A stretch of DNA of 64,000 nucleotides from Antitrichia curtipendula (Eukaryota > Streptophyta > Bryopsida > Hypnales > Leucodontaceae), in the NCBI GenBank assembly GCA_951230915.1, contig OX579637.1, positions 19,530,001-19,594,000 on the forward strand. Direction: 5' to 3'. Below are positions 21,501 to 35,800 of this stretch, piece after piece. Every line of letters begins with the position of its first letter. The first letter of the stretch is position 1. Both the position numbers and the translations under genes were made by a program. The notes under the pieces are model-generated. The model was not told the origin of the DNA. It saw nothing but the letters and a program-made list of their open reading frames with translations, and made no database searches.

Positions 21501-24500
21501 CAACTCAAAACCCATTTTGTTTAATTTGTAACGAAACCCAAACAAGAATGGGCCAACCCCGTATTTTAGAGATCGACAAATGCATGCTTCAATAACTAAG
21601 TGCAGGTTACAAATTTAAAAAGATGTACTAGTTGAAATTAATCATTCCATTACTTTCAAATCCATGGCCGCATTTAAGTCACCACCCGTTTTGTTTAATT
21701 TGTAAGGAAACCCAAACAAGAATGGGCCAACCCCGTATTTTAGAGAATGACAAATGCATGAGTCAATAACTAAGTGCATATTACAAATCTATTAAAATGT
21801 ACAAGTTGGAAATACTCTTTCCAGTACTTTCAAGTCCATGGCCGCATTCAATTCATCGCCCATTTTGTTTAATTTGTAACAAAACCCAAACAAGAATGGG
21901 CCAACCCCGTATTTTAGAGAATGACAAATGCATCAGTCAATAAGTGAGTGCACGTTACAAATTTAATAAAACGTACAAGTTGGAATTACTCTTTCCATTA
22001 CTTTCAAATCCATGGCCGCATTCAACTCATCGCCCATTTTGTTTAATTTGTAACCAAAGCCAAAAAGAATGGGCCTAGCCCGTATTTTAGAGATTGACAA
22101 ATGCATGAGTCAATAACTGAGTGCACGTTACAAATTTAGAATGATGTACTAGTTGTAATTACTCTTTCCATTACTTTCAAATCCATGGCCGCATTCAACT
22201 CACCACCCATTTTGTTTAATTTGTAACGAAACCCAAACAAGAATGGCCAACCCCGTATTTTAGAGAATGACAAATGCATGAGTCAATAACTAAGTGCATA
22301 TTACAAATCTATTAAAATGTACAAGTTGAAAATACTCTTTCCAGTACTTTCAAGTCCATGGCCGCATTCAACTCATCGCCCATTTTGTTTAATTTGTAAC
22401 AAAACCCAAACAAGAATGGGCCAACCCCGTATTTTAGAGAATGACAAATGCATCAGTCGATAAGTGAGTGCACGTTACAAATTTAATAAAATGTACAAGT
22501 TGGAATTACTCTTTCCATTACTTTCAAATCCATGGCCGCATTCAACTCACCACCCATTCTGTTTAATTTGTAACGAAACCCAAACAAGAATGGGCCAATC
22601 CCGTATTTTAGAGAATGACAAATGCATCAGTCAATAAGTGAGTGCACGTTACAAATTTAATAAAATGTACAAGTTAGAATTACTCTTTCCATTACTTTCA
22701 AATCCATGGCCGCATTCAACTCATCGCCCATTTTGTTTAATTTGTAACGAAACCCAAACAAGAATGGGCCAACCCCGTATTTTAGAGAATGACAAATGCA
22801 TGAGCCATTAACTAAGTGCACGTGACAAATTTAAAAAGATGTTCTAGTTGGAATTACTCTTTCCATTACTTTCAAATCCATGGCCGCATTCAACTGACCA
22901 CCGATTTTGTTTAATTTGTAACGAAACCCAAAAAGAATGGGCCTAGCCGGTATTTTAGAGATCGACAAATGCATGAGTCAATAACTAAGTGCACGTTACA
23001 AATTTAAAAAGATGTACTAGTTGGAATTACTCATTCCATTACTTTCAAATCCATTGCCGCGCTCAAGTCGCCACCCATCTTGTTTAGTTTGTAACGAAAG
23101 CCAAAAAGAATGGGCCCGGCCCATATTTTAGTGATCGACAAATGCATGAGTGAATAACTGAGTGCACGTTCCAAGTTTAATAAAATGTACAAGTTGGAAT
23201 TACTCTTTCCATTACTTTCAAATCCATGGCCGCATTCAACTCATCGCCCATTTTGTTTAATTTGTAACGAAACCCAAACAAGAATCGGAAAACCCCGTAT
23301 TTTAGAGAATGACAAATGCATGAGTCAATAACTAAGTGCACATTCCAATATTCCAAAAGATATACTAGTTGGAATTACTCTTTCCATTACTTTCAAATCC
23401 ATGGCCGCATTCAACTCACCACCGATTTTGTTTAATTTGTAACGAAACCCAAAAAGAATGGGCCTAGCCGGTATTTTAGAGATCGACAAATGCATGAGTC
23501 AATAACTAAGTGCACGTTACAAATTTAAAAAGATGTACAAGTTGGAATTACTCTTTCCATTACTTTCAAATCCATGGCCGCATTCAACTCACCACCCATT
23601 TTGTTTAATTTGTAACGAAACCCAAACAAGAATGGCCAACCCCGTATTTTAGAGAATGACAAATGCATCAGTCAATAACTAAGTGCATATTACAAATCTA
23701 TTAAAATGTACAAGTTGAAAATACTCTTTCCAGTACTTTCAAGTCCATGGCCGCATTCAACTCATCGCCCATTTTGTTTAATTTGTAACAAAACCCAAAC
23801 AAGAATGGGCCAACCCCGTATTTTAGAGAATGACAAATGCATGAGTCGATAAGTGAGTGCACGTTACAAATTTAATAAAATGTACAAGTTGGAATTACTC
23901 TTTCCATTACTTTCAAATCCATGGCCGCATTCAACTCACCACCCATTCTGTTTAATTTGTAACGAAACCCAAACAAGAATGGGCCAACCCCGTATTTTAG
24001 AGAATGACAAATGCATCAGTCAATAAGTGAGTGCACGTTACAAATTTAATAAAATGTACAAGTTAGAATTACTCTTTCCATTACTTTCAAATCCATGGCC
24101 GCATTCAACTCATCGCCCATTTTGTTTAATTTGTAACGAAACCCAAACAAGAATGGGCCAACCCCGTATTTTAGAGAATGACAAATGCATGAGCCATTAA
24201 CTAAGTGCACGTGACAAATTTAAAAAGATGTTCTAGTTGGAATTACTCTTTCCATTACTTTCAAATCCATGGCCGCATTCAACTGACCACCCATTTTGTT
24301 TAATTTGTAACGAAACCCAAACAAGAATGGACCAACCCCGTATTTTCGAGAATGACAAATGCATGAGTCAATAAGTGAGTGCACGTTACAAATTTAAAAA
24401 GACGTACAAGTTGGAATTATTCTTTCCATTACTTTCAAATCCATGACCGCATTCAACTCACCACCCATTTTGATTAATTTGTAACGAGACCCAAACAAGA

Positions 24501-27500
24501 ATGGGCCAACCCCGTATTTTAGAGATTGACAAGTGCATGAGTCAATAACTAAGTGCACGTTACAAATTTAAAAAGATGTACTAGTTGGAATTACTCTTTC
24601 CATTACTTTCAAGTCCATGGCCGCATTCAATTCACCACCCATTTTGTTTAATCTGTAACGAAACCAATCAAGAATGGCCAACCCCGTATTTTGGAGAGTG
24701 ACAAATGCATGAGCCAGTAACTAAGTGCAGATTACAAATTTAATAAAGATGTACTAGTTGGAATTACTCTTTCCATTACTTTCAAATCCATGGCCGCGTT
24801 CAAGTCACCACCCATTTTATTTAATTTGTAACGAAACCCAAACAAGAATGGGCCAACTCCGTATTTTAGAGATCGACAAATGCATGAGTCAATAACTGAG
24901 TGCACGTTACAAATTTAAAAAGATGTACTAGTTGGAATTACTCTTTCCATTACTTTCAAATCCATGGCCGCATTCAACTCATCGCCCATTTTGTTTAATT
25001 TGTAACGAAACCAAACAAGATGGGCCAACCCCGTATTTTAGAGAATGACAAATGCATGAGTCAATAACTAAGTGCATAGTACAAATCTATTAAAATGTAC
25101 AAGTTGGAAATACTCTTTCCAGTACTTTCAAGTCCATGGCCGCGTTCAACTCACCACCCATTTTGTTTAATATGTAACGAAACCCAAACAAGAATAGGCC
25201 AACCCCGTATTTTAGAGAATGACAAATGCACGAGTCAATAACTGAGTGCACGTTACAAATTTAAAAAGATGTTCTAGTTGGAATTACTCTTTCCATTACT
25301 TTCAAATCCATGGCCGCATTCAAGTCACCACCCATTCTGTTTAATTTGTAACGAAACCCAAACAAGAATGGGCCAATCCCGTATTTTAGAGAATGACAAA
25401 TGCATGAGTCAATTACTAATTGCACATTCCAAATTTAAAAAGATGTTCTAGTTGGAATTACTCTTTTTTTATTACTTTCAAATCCATGGCGGCATTCAAT
25501 TCACCACCCATTCTGTTTAATTTGTAACGAAACCCAAACAAGAATGGGCCAACCCCGTATTTTAGAGAATGACAAATGCATGAGCCATTAACTAAGTGCA
25601 CGTGACAAATTTAAAAAGATGTTCTAGTTGGAATTACTCTTTCCATTACTTTCAAATCCATGGCCGCATTCAACTCACCACCGATTTTGTTTAATTTGTA
25701 ACGAAACCCAAAAAGAATGGGCCTAGCCGGTATTTTAGAGATCGACAAATGCATGAGTCAATAACTAAGTGCACGTTACAAATTTAAAAAGATGTACTAG
25801 TTGGAATTACTCATTCCATTACTTTCAAATCCATTGCCGCGCTCAAGTCGCCACCCATATTGTTTAGTTTGTAACGAAAGCCAAAAAGAATGGGCCCGGC
25901 CCATATTTTAGTGATCGACAAATGCATGAGTGAATAACTGAGTGCACGTTCCAAGTTTAATAAAATGTACAAGTTGGAATTACTCTTTCCATTACTTTCA
26001 AATCCATGGCCGCATTCAACTCATCGCCCATTTTGTTTAATTTGTAACGAAACCCAAACAAGAATCGGAAAACCCCGTATTTTAGAGAATGACAAATGCA
26101 TGAGTCAATAACTAAGTGCACATTCCAATATTCCAAAAGATATACTAGTTGGAATTACTCTTTCCATTACTTTCAAATCCATGGCCGCATTCAACTCACC
26201 ACCGATTTTGTTTAATTTGTAACGAAACCCAAAAAGAATGGGCCTAGCCGGTATTTTAGAGATCGACAAATGCATGAGTCAATAACTAAGTGCACGTTAC
26301 AAATTTAAAAAGATGTACAAGTTGGAATTACTCTTTCCATTACTTTCAAGTCCATGGCCGCGTTCAAGTCACCACCCATTTTGTTTAATTTGTAAGGAAA
26401 CCCAAACAAGAATGGGCCAGCCCCGTATTTTAGAGAATGACAAATGCATGAGTCAATAACTAAGTGCATAATACAAATCTATTAAAATGTACAAGTTCGA
26501 AATACTCTTTCCATTACTTTTAAGTCCATGGCCGCATTCAACTCATCGCCCATTTTGTTTAATTTGTAACGAATCCCAAACAAGAATGGGCCAACCCCGT
26601 ATTTCAGAGAATGACAAATGCATGAGTCAATAACTAATTGCACGTTACAAATTTAAAAAGATGTACAAGTTGGAATTACTCTTTCCATTACTTTCAAGTC
26701 CATGGCCGCGTTCAAGTCAGCACCCATTCTGTTTAATTTGTAACGAAAGCCAAACAAGAATGGGCCAACCCCGTATTTTAGAGAATCACAAATGCATGAG
26801 TCAATAACTAATTGCACATTCCAAATTTAAAAAGATGTACTAGTTGGAATTATTCTTTCCATTACTTTCAAATCCATGACCGCATTCAACTCACCACCCA
26901 TTTTGTATAATTTGTAACGAAACCCAAACAAGAATGGGCCAACCCCGTATTTTAGAGAATGACAAATGCATGAGTCAATAACTAATTGCACGTTACAAAT
27001 TTAAAAAGATGTACTAGTTGGAATTATTCTTTCCATTACTTTCAAATCCATGGCCGCGTTCAAGTCACCACCCATTTTGTTTAATTTGTAAGGAAACGCA
27101 AACAAGAATGGGCCAGCCCCGTATTTTAGAGAATGACAAATGCATGAGTCAATAACTAAGTGCATAATACAAATCTATTAAAATGTACAAGTTCGAAATA
27201 CTCTTTCCATTACTTTTAAGTCCATGGCCGCATTCAACTCATCGCCCATTTTGTTTAATTTGTAACGAATCCCAAACAAGAATGGGCCAACCCCGTATTT
27301 CAGAGAATGACAAATGCATGAGTCAATAACTAATTGCACGTTACAAATTTAAAAAGATGTACAAGTTGGAATTACTCTTTCCATTACTTTCAAGTCCATG
27401 GCCGCGTTCAAGTCAGCACCCATTCTGTTTAATTTGTAACGAAAGCCAAACAAGAATGGGCCAACCCCGTATTTTAGAGAATCACAAATGCATGAGTCAA

Positions 27501-30500
27501 TAACTAATTGCACATTCCAAATTTAAAAAGATGTACTAGTTGGAATTATTCTTTCCATTACTTTCAAGTCCATGGCCGCGTTCAAGTCAGCACCCATTCT
27601 GTTTAATTTGTAACGAAAGCCAAACAAGAATGGGCCAACCCCGTATTTTAGAGAATCACAAATGCATGAGTCAATAACTAATTGCACATTCCAAATTTAA
27701 AAAGATGTACTAGTTGGAATTATTCTTTCCATTACTTTCAAATCCATGACCGCGTTCAACTCACCACCCATTTTGTTTAATTTGTAACGAAACCCAAACA
27801 AGAATAGGCCAACCCCGTATTTTAGAGAATGACAAATGCACGAGTCAATAACTGAGTGCACGTTACAAATTTAAAAAGATGTTCTAGTTGGAATTACTCT
27901 TTCCATTACTTTCAAATCCATGGCCGCATTCAAGTCACCACCCATTCTGTTTAATTTGTAACGAAACCCAAACAAGAATGGGCCAATCCCGTATTTTAGA
28001 GAATGACAAATGCATGAGTCAATTACTAATTGCACATTCCAAATTTAAAAAGATGTTCTAGTTGGAATTACTCTTTTTTTATTACTTTCAAATCCATGGC
28101 GGCATTCAACTCACCACCCATTCTGTTTAATTTGTAACGAAACCCAAACAAGAATGGGCCGACCCCGTATTTTAGAGAGTGACAAATGCATGAGCCAATA
28201 ACTAAGTGCAGATTACAAATTTAATAAAGATGTACTAGTTGGAATTACTCTTTCCATTACTTTCAAATCCATGACCGCATTCAACTCACCACCCATTTTG
28301 TTTAATTTGTAACGAAACCCAAACAAGAATGGGCCAACTTCGTATTTTAGAGATCAACAAATGCATAAGTCAATAATTGAGTGCACGTTACAAATTTAAG
28401 AAAATGTACAAGTTGGAATTACTATTTCCATTACTTTCAAATCCATGGCCGCATTCAACTCATCGCCCATTTTGTTTAATTTGTAACGAAACCCAATCAA
28501 GAATGGGCCAACCCCGTATTTTAGAGAATGACAAAGGCATGAGTGAATAACTGAGTGCACTTTACAAATTTAATAAAATGTACAAGTTGGAATTACTCTT
28601 TCCATTACTTTCAAATCCATGGCCGCATTCAACTCATCGCCCATTTTGTTTAATTTGTAACGAATCCCAAACAAGAATGGGCCAACCCCGTATTTTAGAG
28701 ATTGACAAATGCATGAGTGAATAGCTGAGTGCACGTTACAAATTTAATAAAATGTACAAGTTGGAATTACTCTTTCCATTACTTTCAAATCCATGGCGGC
28801 ATTCAACTCATCGCCCATTTTGTTTAATTTGTCACGAAACCCAAACAAGAATGGGCCAACTCCGTATTTTAGAGATCGACAAATGCATGAGTCAATAACT
28901 GAGTGCACGTTACAAGTTTAAAAAGATGTACTAGTTGGAATTACTCTTTCGATTACTTTCAAATCCATGGCCGCATTCAACTCACCACCCATTTTGTTTA
29001 ATTTGTAACGAGACCCAAACAAGAATGGGCCTGGCCGGTATTTTAGAGAATGACAAATGCATGAGTCAATAACTGAGTGCACGTTACAAATTTAATAAAA
29101 TGTACAAGTCGGAATTACTCTTTCCATTACTTTCAAATCCATGGCCGCATTCAACTCACCACCCATTTTGTTTAATTTGTAACGAGACCCAAACCAGAAT
29201 GGGCCTGGCCCGTATTTTAGAGAATGACAAATGCATGAGTCAATAACTAAGTGCACGTTACAAATTTAAAAAGATGTACTAGTTGGAATTACTCTTTCGA
29301 TTACTTTCAAATCCATGGCCGCATTCAACTCACCACCCATTTTGTTTAATTTGTAACGAAACCCAAACAAGAATGGGCCAACCCCGTATTTTAGAGAGTG
29401 ACAAATGCATGAGCCAATAACTAAGTGCAGATTACAAATTTAATAAAGATGTACTAGTTGGAATTACTCTTTCCATTACTTTCAAATCCATGGCCGCGTT
29501 CAAGTCACCACCCATTTTATTTAATTTGTAACGAAACCCAAACAAGAATGGGCCAACTCCGTATTTTAGAGATCGACAAATGCATGAGTCAATAACTGAG
29601 TGCACGTTACAAATTTAAAAAGATGTACTAGTTGGAATTACTCTTTCCATTACTTTCAAATCCATGGCCGCATTCAACTCATCGCCCATTTTGTTTAATT
29701 TGTAACGAAACCAAACAAGAATGGCCAACCCCGTATTTTAGAGAATGACAAATGCATGAGTCAATAACTAAGTGCATAGTACAAATCTATTAAAATGTAC
29801 AAGTTAGAAATACTCTTTCCAGTACTTTCAAGTCCATGGCCGCATTCAACTCATCGCCCATTTTGTTTAATTTGTAACGAAACCAAACAAGAATGGCCAA
29901 CCCCGTATTTTAGAGAATGACAAATGCATGAGTCAGTAACTAAGTGCATAGTACAAATCTATTAAAATGTACAAGTTGGAAATACTCTTTCCAGTACTTT
30001 CAAGTCCATGGCCGCGTTCAACCCACCACCCATTTTGTTTAATTTGTAACGAAACCCAAACAAGAATGGGCCAACTCCGTATTTTAGAGATTGACAAATG
30101 CATGAGTCAATAACTGAGTGCACGTTACAAATTTAAAAAGATGTACTAGTTGGAATTACTCTTTCCATTACTTTCAAGTCCATGGCCGCATTCAAGTCAC
30201 CACCCATTCTGTTTAATTTGTAACGAAACCCAAACAAGAATGGGCCAACCCCGTATTTTAGAGAATGACAAATGCATGAGTCAATTACTAATTGCACATT
30301 CCAAATTTAAAAAGATGTTCTAGTTGGAATTACTCTTTTTTTATTACTTTCAAATCCATGGCGGCATTCAATTCACCACCCATTCTGTTTAATTTGTAAC
30401 GAAACCCAAACAAGAATGGGCCAACCCCGTATTTTAGAGAATGACAAATGCATGAGCCATTAACTAAGTGCATAGTACAAATCTATTAAAATGTACAAGT

Positions 30501-31850
30501 TGGAAATACTCTTTCCAGTACTTTCAAGTCCATGGCCGCGTTCAACTCACCACCCATTTTGTTTAATATGTAACGAAACCCAAACAAGAATAGGCCAACC
30601 CCGTATTTTAGAGAATGACAAATGCACGAGTCAATAACTGAGTGCACGTTACAAATTTAAAAAGATGTTCTAGTTGGAATTACTCTTTCCATTACTTTCA
30701 AATCCATGGCCGCATTCAAGTCACCACCCATTCTGTTTAATTTGTAACGAAATCCAAACAAGAATGGGCCAACCCCGTATTTTACAGAATGACAAATGCA
30801 TGAGTCAATAACTGAGTGCACGTTACAAATTTAAAAAGATGTACTAGTTGGAATTACTCTTTCCATTATTGTCAAATCCATGACCGCATTCAATTCACCA
30901 TCCGTTTTGTATAATTTGTAACGAAACCCAAACAAGAATGGGCCAACCCCGTATTTTAGAGAATGACAAACGCATGAGTCAATTACTAATTGCACATTCC
31001 AAATTTAAAAAGCTGTACTAGTTGGAATTACTCTTTCCATTACTTTCAAATCCATGACCGCATTCAACTCACCACCCATTTTGATTAATTTGTAACGAGA
31101 CCCAAACAAGAATGGGCCAACCCCGTATTTTAGAGAATGACAAAAGCATGAGTGAATAACTGAGTGCACGTTACAAATTTAATAAAATGTACAAGTCGGA
31201 ATTACTCTTTCCATTACTTTCAAATCCATGGCCGCATTCAACTCACCACCCATTTTGTTTAATTTGTAACGAAACCCAAACAAGAATGGGCCAACTTCGT
31301 ATTTTAGAGATCAACAAATGCATAAGTCAATAATTGAGTGCACGTTACAAATTTAAGAAAATGTACAAGTTGGAATTACTCTTTCCATTACTTTCAAATC
31401 CATGGCCGCATTCAACTCATCGCCCATTTTGTTTAATTTGCAACGAAACCCAATCAAGAATGGGCCAACCCCGTATTTAAGAGAATGACAAAAGCATGAG
31501 TGAATAACTGAGTGCACGTTACAAATTTAATAAAATGTACAAGTTGGAATTACTCTTTCCATTACTTTCAGATCCATGGCCGCATTCAACTCATCGCCCA
31601 TTTTGTTTAATTTGTAACGAATCCCAATCAAGAATGGGCCAACCCCGTATTTTAGAGATTGACAAATGCATGAGTCAATAACTGAGTGCATGTTACAAAT
31701 TTAATAAAATGTACAAGTTGGAATTACTCTTTCCATTACTTTCAAATCCATGGCCGCATTCAATTCATCGCCCATTTTGTTTAATTTGCAACGAAACCCA
31801 ATCAAGAATGGGCCAACCCCGTATTTTAGAGAATGACAAAAGCATGAGTG
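12541..31850. repeat. Mosaic block of 174 bp monomers with large duplicated segments
   Basis: Several monomer types alternate without one fixed short higher-order unit. They are told apart by the stretch after GGGCC (AACCCCG, TAGCCGG, CGGCCCA, CGGAAAACCCC), by GAGAATGAC, GAGATCGAC or GAGATTGAC, and by CCATTACTTT or CCAGTACTTT. Longer segments are shared at offsets of about 1389, 2610, 2780 and 6081 bp. A few monomers have one-base changes in length (for example TGCATGGTCCAAATAAC near 16021). Confidence 0.85.
13800..23560. repeat. ~6.08 kb-offset segmental duplication within the array (about 13.8-17.5 kb and 19.9-23.56 kb)
   Basis: Rare variants match at offset 6081: CCAGCCATTCTGATTAA at 13864 and 19945, GCGCCAACCCCGG at 14080 and 20161, CCAGTACTTT at 15740 and 21821. 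Between the latter two pairs one copy gains a monomer (offset 6255) and then loses it again. In the right part one monomer appears replaced and the offset becomes 6079. This shows monomer gain, loss and exchange after the duplication. Confidence 0.8.
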
Positions 31851-32888
31851 AATAACATGCACGTTACAAATTTAATAAAATGTACAAGTCGGAATTACTC
31901 TTTCCATTACTTTCAAATCCATGGCCGCATTCAACTCATCGCCCATTTTGTTTAATTTGTAACGAATCCCAATCAAGAATGGGCCAACCCCGTATTTTAG
32001 AGATTGACAAATGCATGAGTGAATAGCTGAGTGCACGTTACAAATTTAATAAAATGTACAAGTTGGAATTAGTCTTTCCATTACTTTCAAATCCATGGCC
32101 GCATTCAACTCATCGCCCATTTTGTTTAATTTGTAACGAAACCCAATCAAGAATGGGCCAACCCCGTATTTTAGAGAATGACAAAAGCATGAGTGAATAA
32201 CTGAGTGCACGTTACAAATTTAATAAAATGTACAAGTTGGAATTACTCTTTTCATTACTTTCAAATCCATGGCGGCATTCAACTCATCGCCCATTTTGTT
32301 TAATTTGTAACGAAACCCAATCAAGAATGGGCCAACCCCGTATTTTAGAGAATGACAAAAGCATGAGTGAATAACATGCACGTTACAAATTTAATAAAAT
32401 GTACAAGTCGGAATTACTCTTTCCATTACTTTCAAATCCATGGCCGCATTCAACTCATCGCCCATTTTGTTTAATTTGTAACGAATCCCAATCAAGAATG
32501 GGCCAACCCCGTATTTTAGAGATTGACAAATGCATGAGTGAATAGCTGAGTGCACGTTACAAATTTAATAAAATGTACAAGTTGGAATTAGTCTTTCCAT
32601 TACTTTCAAATCCATGGCCGCATTCAACTCATCGCCCATTTTGTTTAATTTGTAACGAAACCCAATCAAGAATGGGCCAACCCCGTATTTTAGAGAATGA
32701 CAAAAGCATGAGTGAATAACTGAGTGCACGTTACAAATTTAATAAAATGTACAAGTTGGAATTACTCTTTCCATTACTTTCAAATCCATGGCGGCATTCA
32801 ACTCATCGCCCATTTTGTTTAATTTGTAACGAAACCCAAACAAGAATCGGAAAACCCCGTATTTTAGAGAATGACAAATGCATGAGTC
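31850..32888. repeat. 3-monomer repeat, 519 bp, two copies, with a 171 bp monomer
   Basis: The short variant GAATAACATGCACG, three bases shorter than the usual form, occurs at 31850 and 32369. This gives a 519 bp period (174 + 174 + 171). It is the only place where I see this deletion. Confidence 0.8.
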
Positions 32889-35800
32889 AATAACTAAGTG
32901 CACATTCCAATATTCCAAAAGATATACTAGTTGGAATTACTCTTTCCATTACTTTCAAATCCATGGCCGCATTCAACTCACCACCCATTTTGTTTAATTT
33001 GTAACGAGACCCAAACAAGAATGGGCCAACCCCGTATTTTAGAGATTGACAAATGCATGAGTCAATAACTAATTGCACGTTACAAATTGAAAAAGATGTA
33101 CTAGTTGGAATTACTCTTTCCATTACTTTCAAGTCCATGACCGCATTCAACTCACCACCCATTTTGTTTAATTTGTAACGAAACCAAACAAGAATGGCCA
33201 ACCCCGTATTTTAGAGAATGACAAGTGCGTGAGTCAATAACTAAGTGCATATTACAAATCTATTAAAATGTACAAGTTGGAAATACTCTTTCCAGTACTT
33301 TCAAGTCCATGGCCGCATTCAACTCATCGCCCATTTTGTTTAATTTGTAACGAAACCCAAACAAGAATGGGCCAACCCCGTATTTTAGAGAATGACAAAT
33401 GCATGAGTCAATAACTAAATGCACGTTACAAATTTAAAAAGATGTACTATTTGGAATTACTCTTTCCATTACTTTCAAATCCATGGCCGCATTCAACTCA
33501 CCACCCATTTTGTTTAATTTGTAACAAGACCCAAACCAGAATGGGCCTGGCCCGTATTTTAGAGAATTACAAATGCATGAGTCAATAACTAAGTGCATGT
33601 TACAAATTTAAAAAGATGTACTAGTTGGAATTACTCTTTCCATTACTTTCAAATCCATGGCCGCATTCAACTCACCACCCATTTTGTTTAATTTGTAACG
33701 AAACCCAAACAAGAATGGGCCAACCCCGTATTTTAGAGAGTGACAAATGCATGAGCCAATAACTAAGTGCAGATTACAAATTTAATAAAGATGTACTAGT
33801 TGGAATTACTCTTTCCATTACTTTCAAATCCATGGCCGCGTTCAAGTCACCACCCATTTTGTTTAATTTGTAACGAAACCAAACAAGAATGGCCAACCCC
33901 GTATTTTAGAGAATGACAAATGCATGAGTCAATAACTAAGTGCATAGTACAAATCTATTAAAATGTACAAGTTGGAAATACTCTTTCCAGTACTTTCAAG
34001 TCCATGGCCGCATTCAACTCATCGCCCATTTTGTTTAATTTGTAACGAAACCAAACAAGAATGGCCAACCCCGTATTTTAGAGAATGACAAATGCATGAG
34101 TCAATAACTAAGTGCAGAGTACAAATCTATTAAAATGTACAAGTTGGAAATACTCTTTCCAGTACTTTCAAGTCCATGGCCGCGTTCAACTCACCACCCA
34201 TTTTGTTTAATTTGTAACGAAACCCAAACAAGAATAGGCCAACCCCGTATTTTAGAGAATGACAAATGCACGAGTCAATAACTAAGTGCACGTTACAAAT
34301 TTAAAAAGATGTTTTAGTTGGAATTACTCTTTCCATTACTCTCAAGTCCATGGCCGCATTCAAGTCACCACCCATTCTGTTTAATTTGTAACGAAATCCA
34401 AACAAGAATGGGCCAACCCCGTATTTTACAGAATGACAAATGCATGAGTCAATAACTGAGTGCACGTTACAAATTTAAAACGATGTACTAGTTGGAATTA
34501 CTCTTTCCATTACTTTCAAATCCATGGCCGCATTCAAGTCACCACCCATTCTGTTTAATTTGTAACGAAACCCAAACAAGAATGGGCCAACCCCGTATTT
34601 TAGAGAATGACAAATGCATGAGCCATTAACTAAGTGCAAGTGACAAATTTAAAAAGATGTTCTAGTTGGAATTACTCTTTCCATTACTTTCAAATCCATG
34701 GCCGCATTCAAGTCACCACCCATTCTGTTTAATTTGTAACGAAATCCAAATAAGAATGGGCCAACCCCGTATTTTACAGAATGACAAATGCATGAGCCAT
34801 TAACTGAGTGCACGTTACAAATTTAAAAAGATGTACTAGTTGGAATTACTCTTTCCATTATTGTCAAATCCATGACCGCATTCAATTCACCATCCATTTT
34901 GTATAATTTGTAACGAAACCCAAACAAGAATGGGCCAACCCCGTATTTTAGGGAATGACAAATGCATGAGTCAATAACTATGTGCACGTTATAAATTTAA
35001 AAAGATGTACTAGTTGGATTACTCTTTCCATTACTGTCAAATCCATGACCGCATTCAACTCACCACCCATTTTGTATAATTTGTAACGAAACCCAAACAG
35101 GAATGGGCCAACCCCGTATTTTAGAGAATGACAAACGCATGAGTCAATAACTGAGTGCACGTTACAAATTTAAAAAGATGTACTAGTTGGAATTACTCTT
35201 TCCATTACTTTCAAATCCATGACCGCATTCAACTCACCACCCATTTTGTTTAATTTGTAACGAAACCCAAACAAGAATGGGCCAACCCCGTATTTTAGAG
35301 AATGACAAATGCATGAGTCAATTACTAATTGCACATTCCAAATTTAAAAAGATGTTCTAGTTGGAATTACTCTTTTTTTATTACTTTCAAATCCATGGCG
35401 GCATTCAATTCACCACCCATTCTGTTTAATTTGTAACGAAACCCAAACAAGAATGGGCCAACCCCGTATTTTAGAGAATGACAAATGCATGAGCCATTAA
35501 CTGAGTGCACGTTACAAATTTAAAAAGATGTACTAGTTGGAATTACTCTTTCCATTATTGTCAAATCCATGACCGCATTCAATTCACCATCCACTTTGTA
35601 TAATTTGTAACGAAACCCAAACAAGAATGGGCCAACCCCGTATTTTAGGGAATGACAAATGCATGAGTCAATAACTATGTGCACGTTATAAATTTAAAAA
35701 GTTGTACTAGTTGGAATTACTCTTTCCATTACTGTCAAATCCATGACCGCATTCAACTCACCACCCATTTTGTATAATTTGTAACGAAACCCAAACAAGA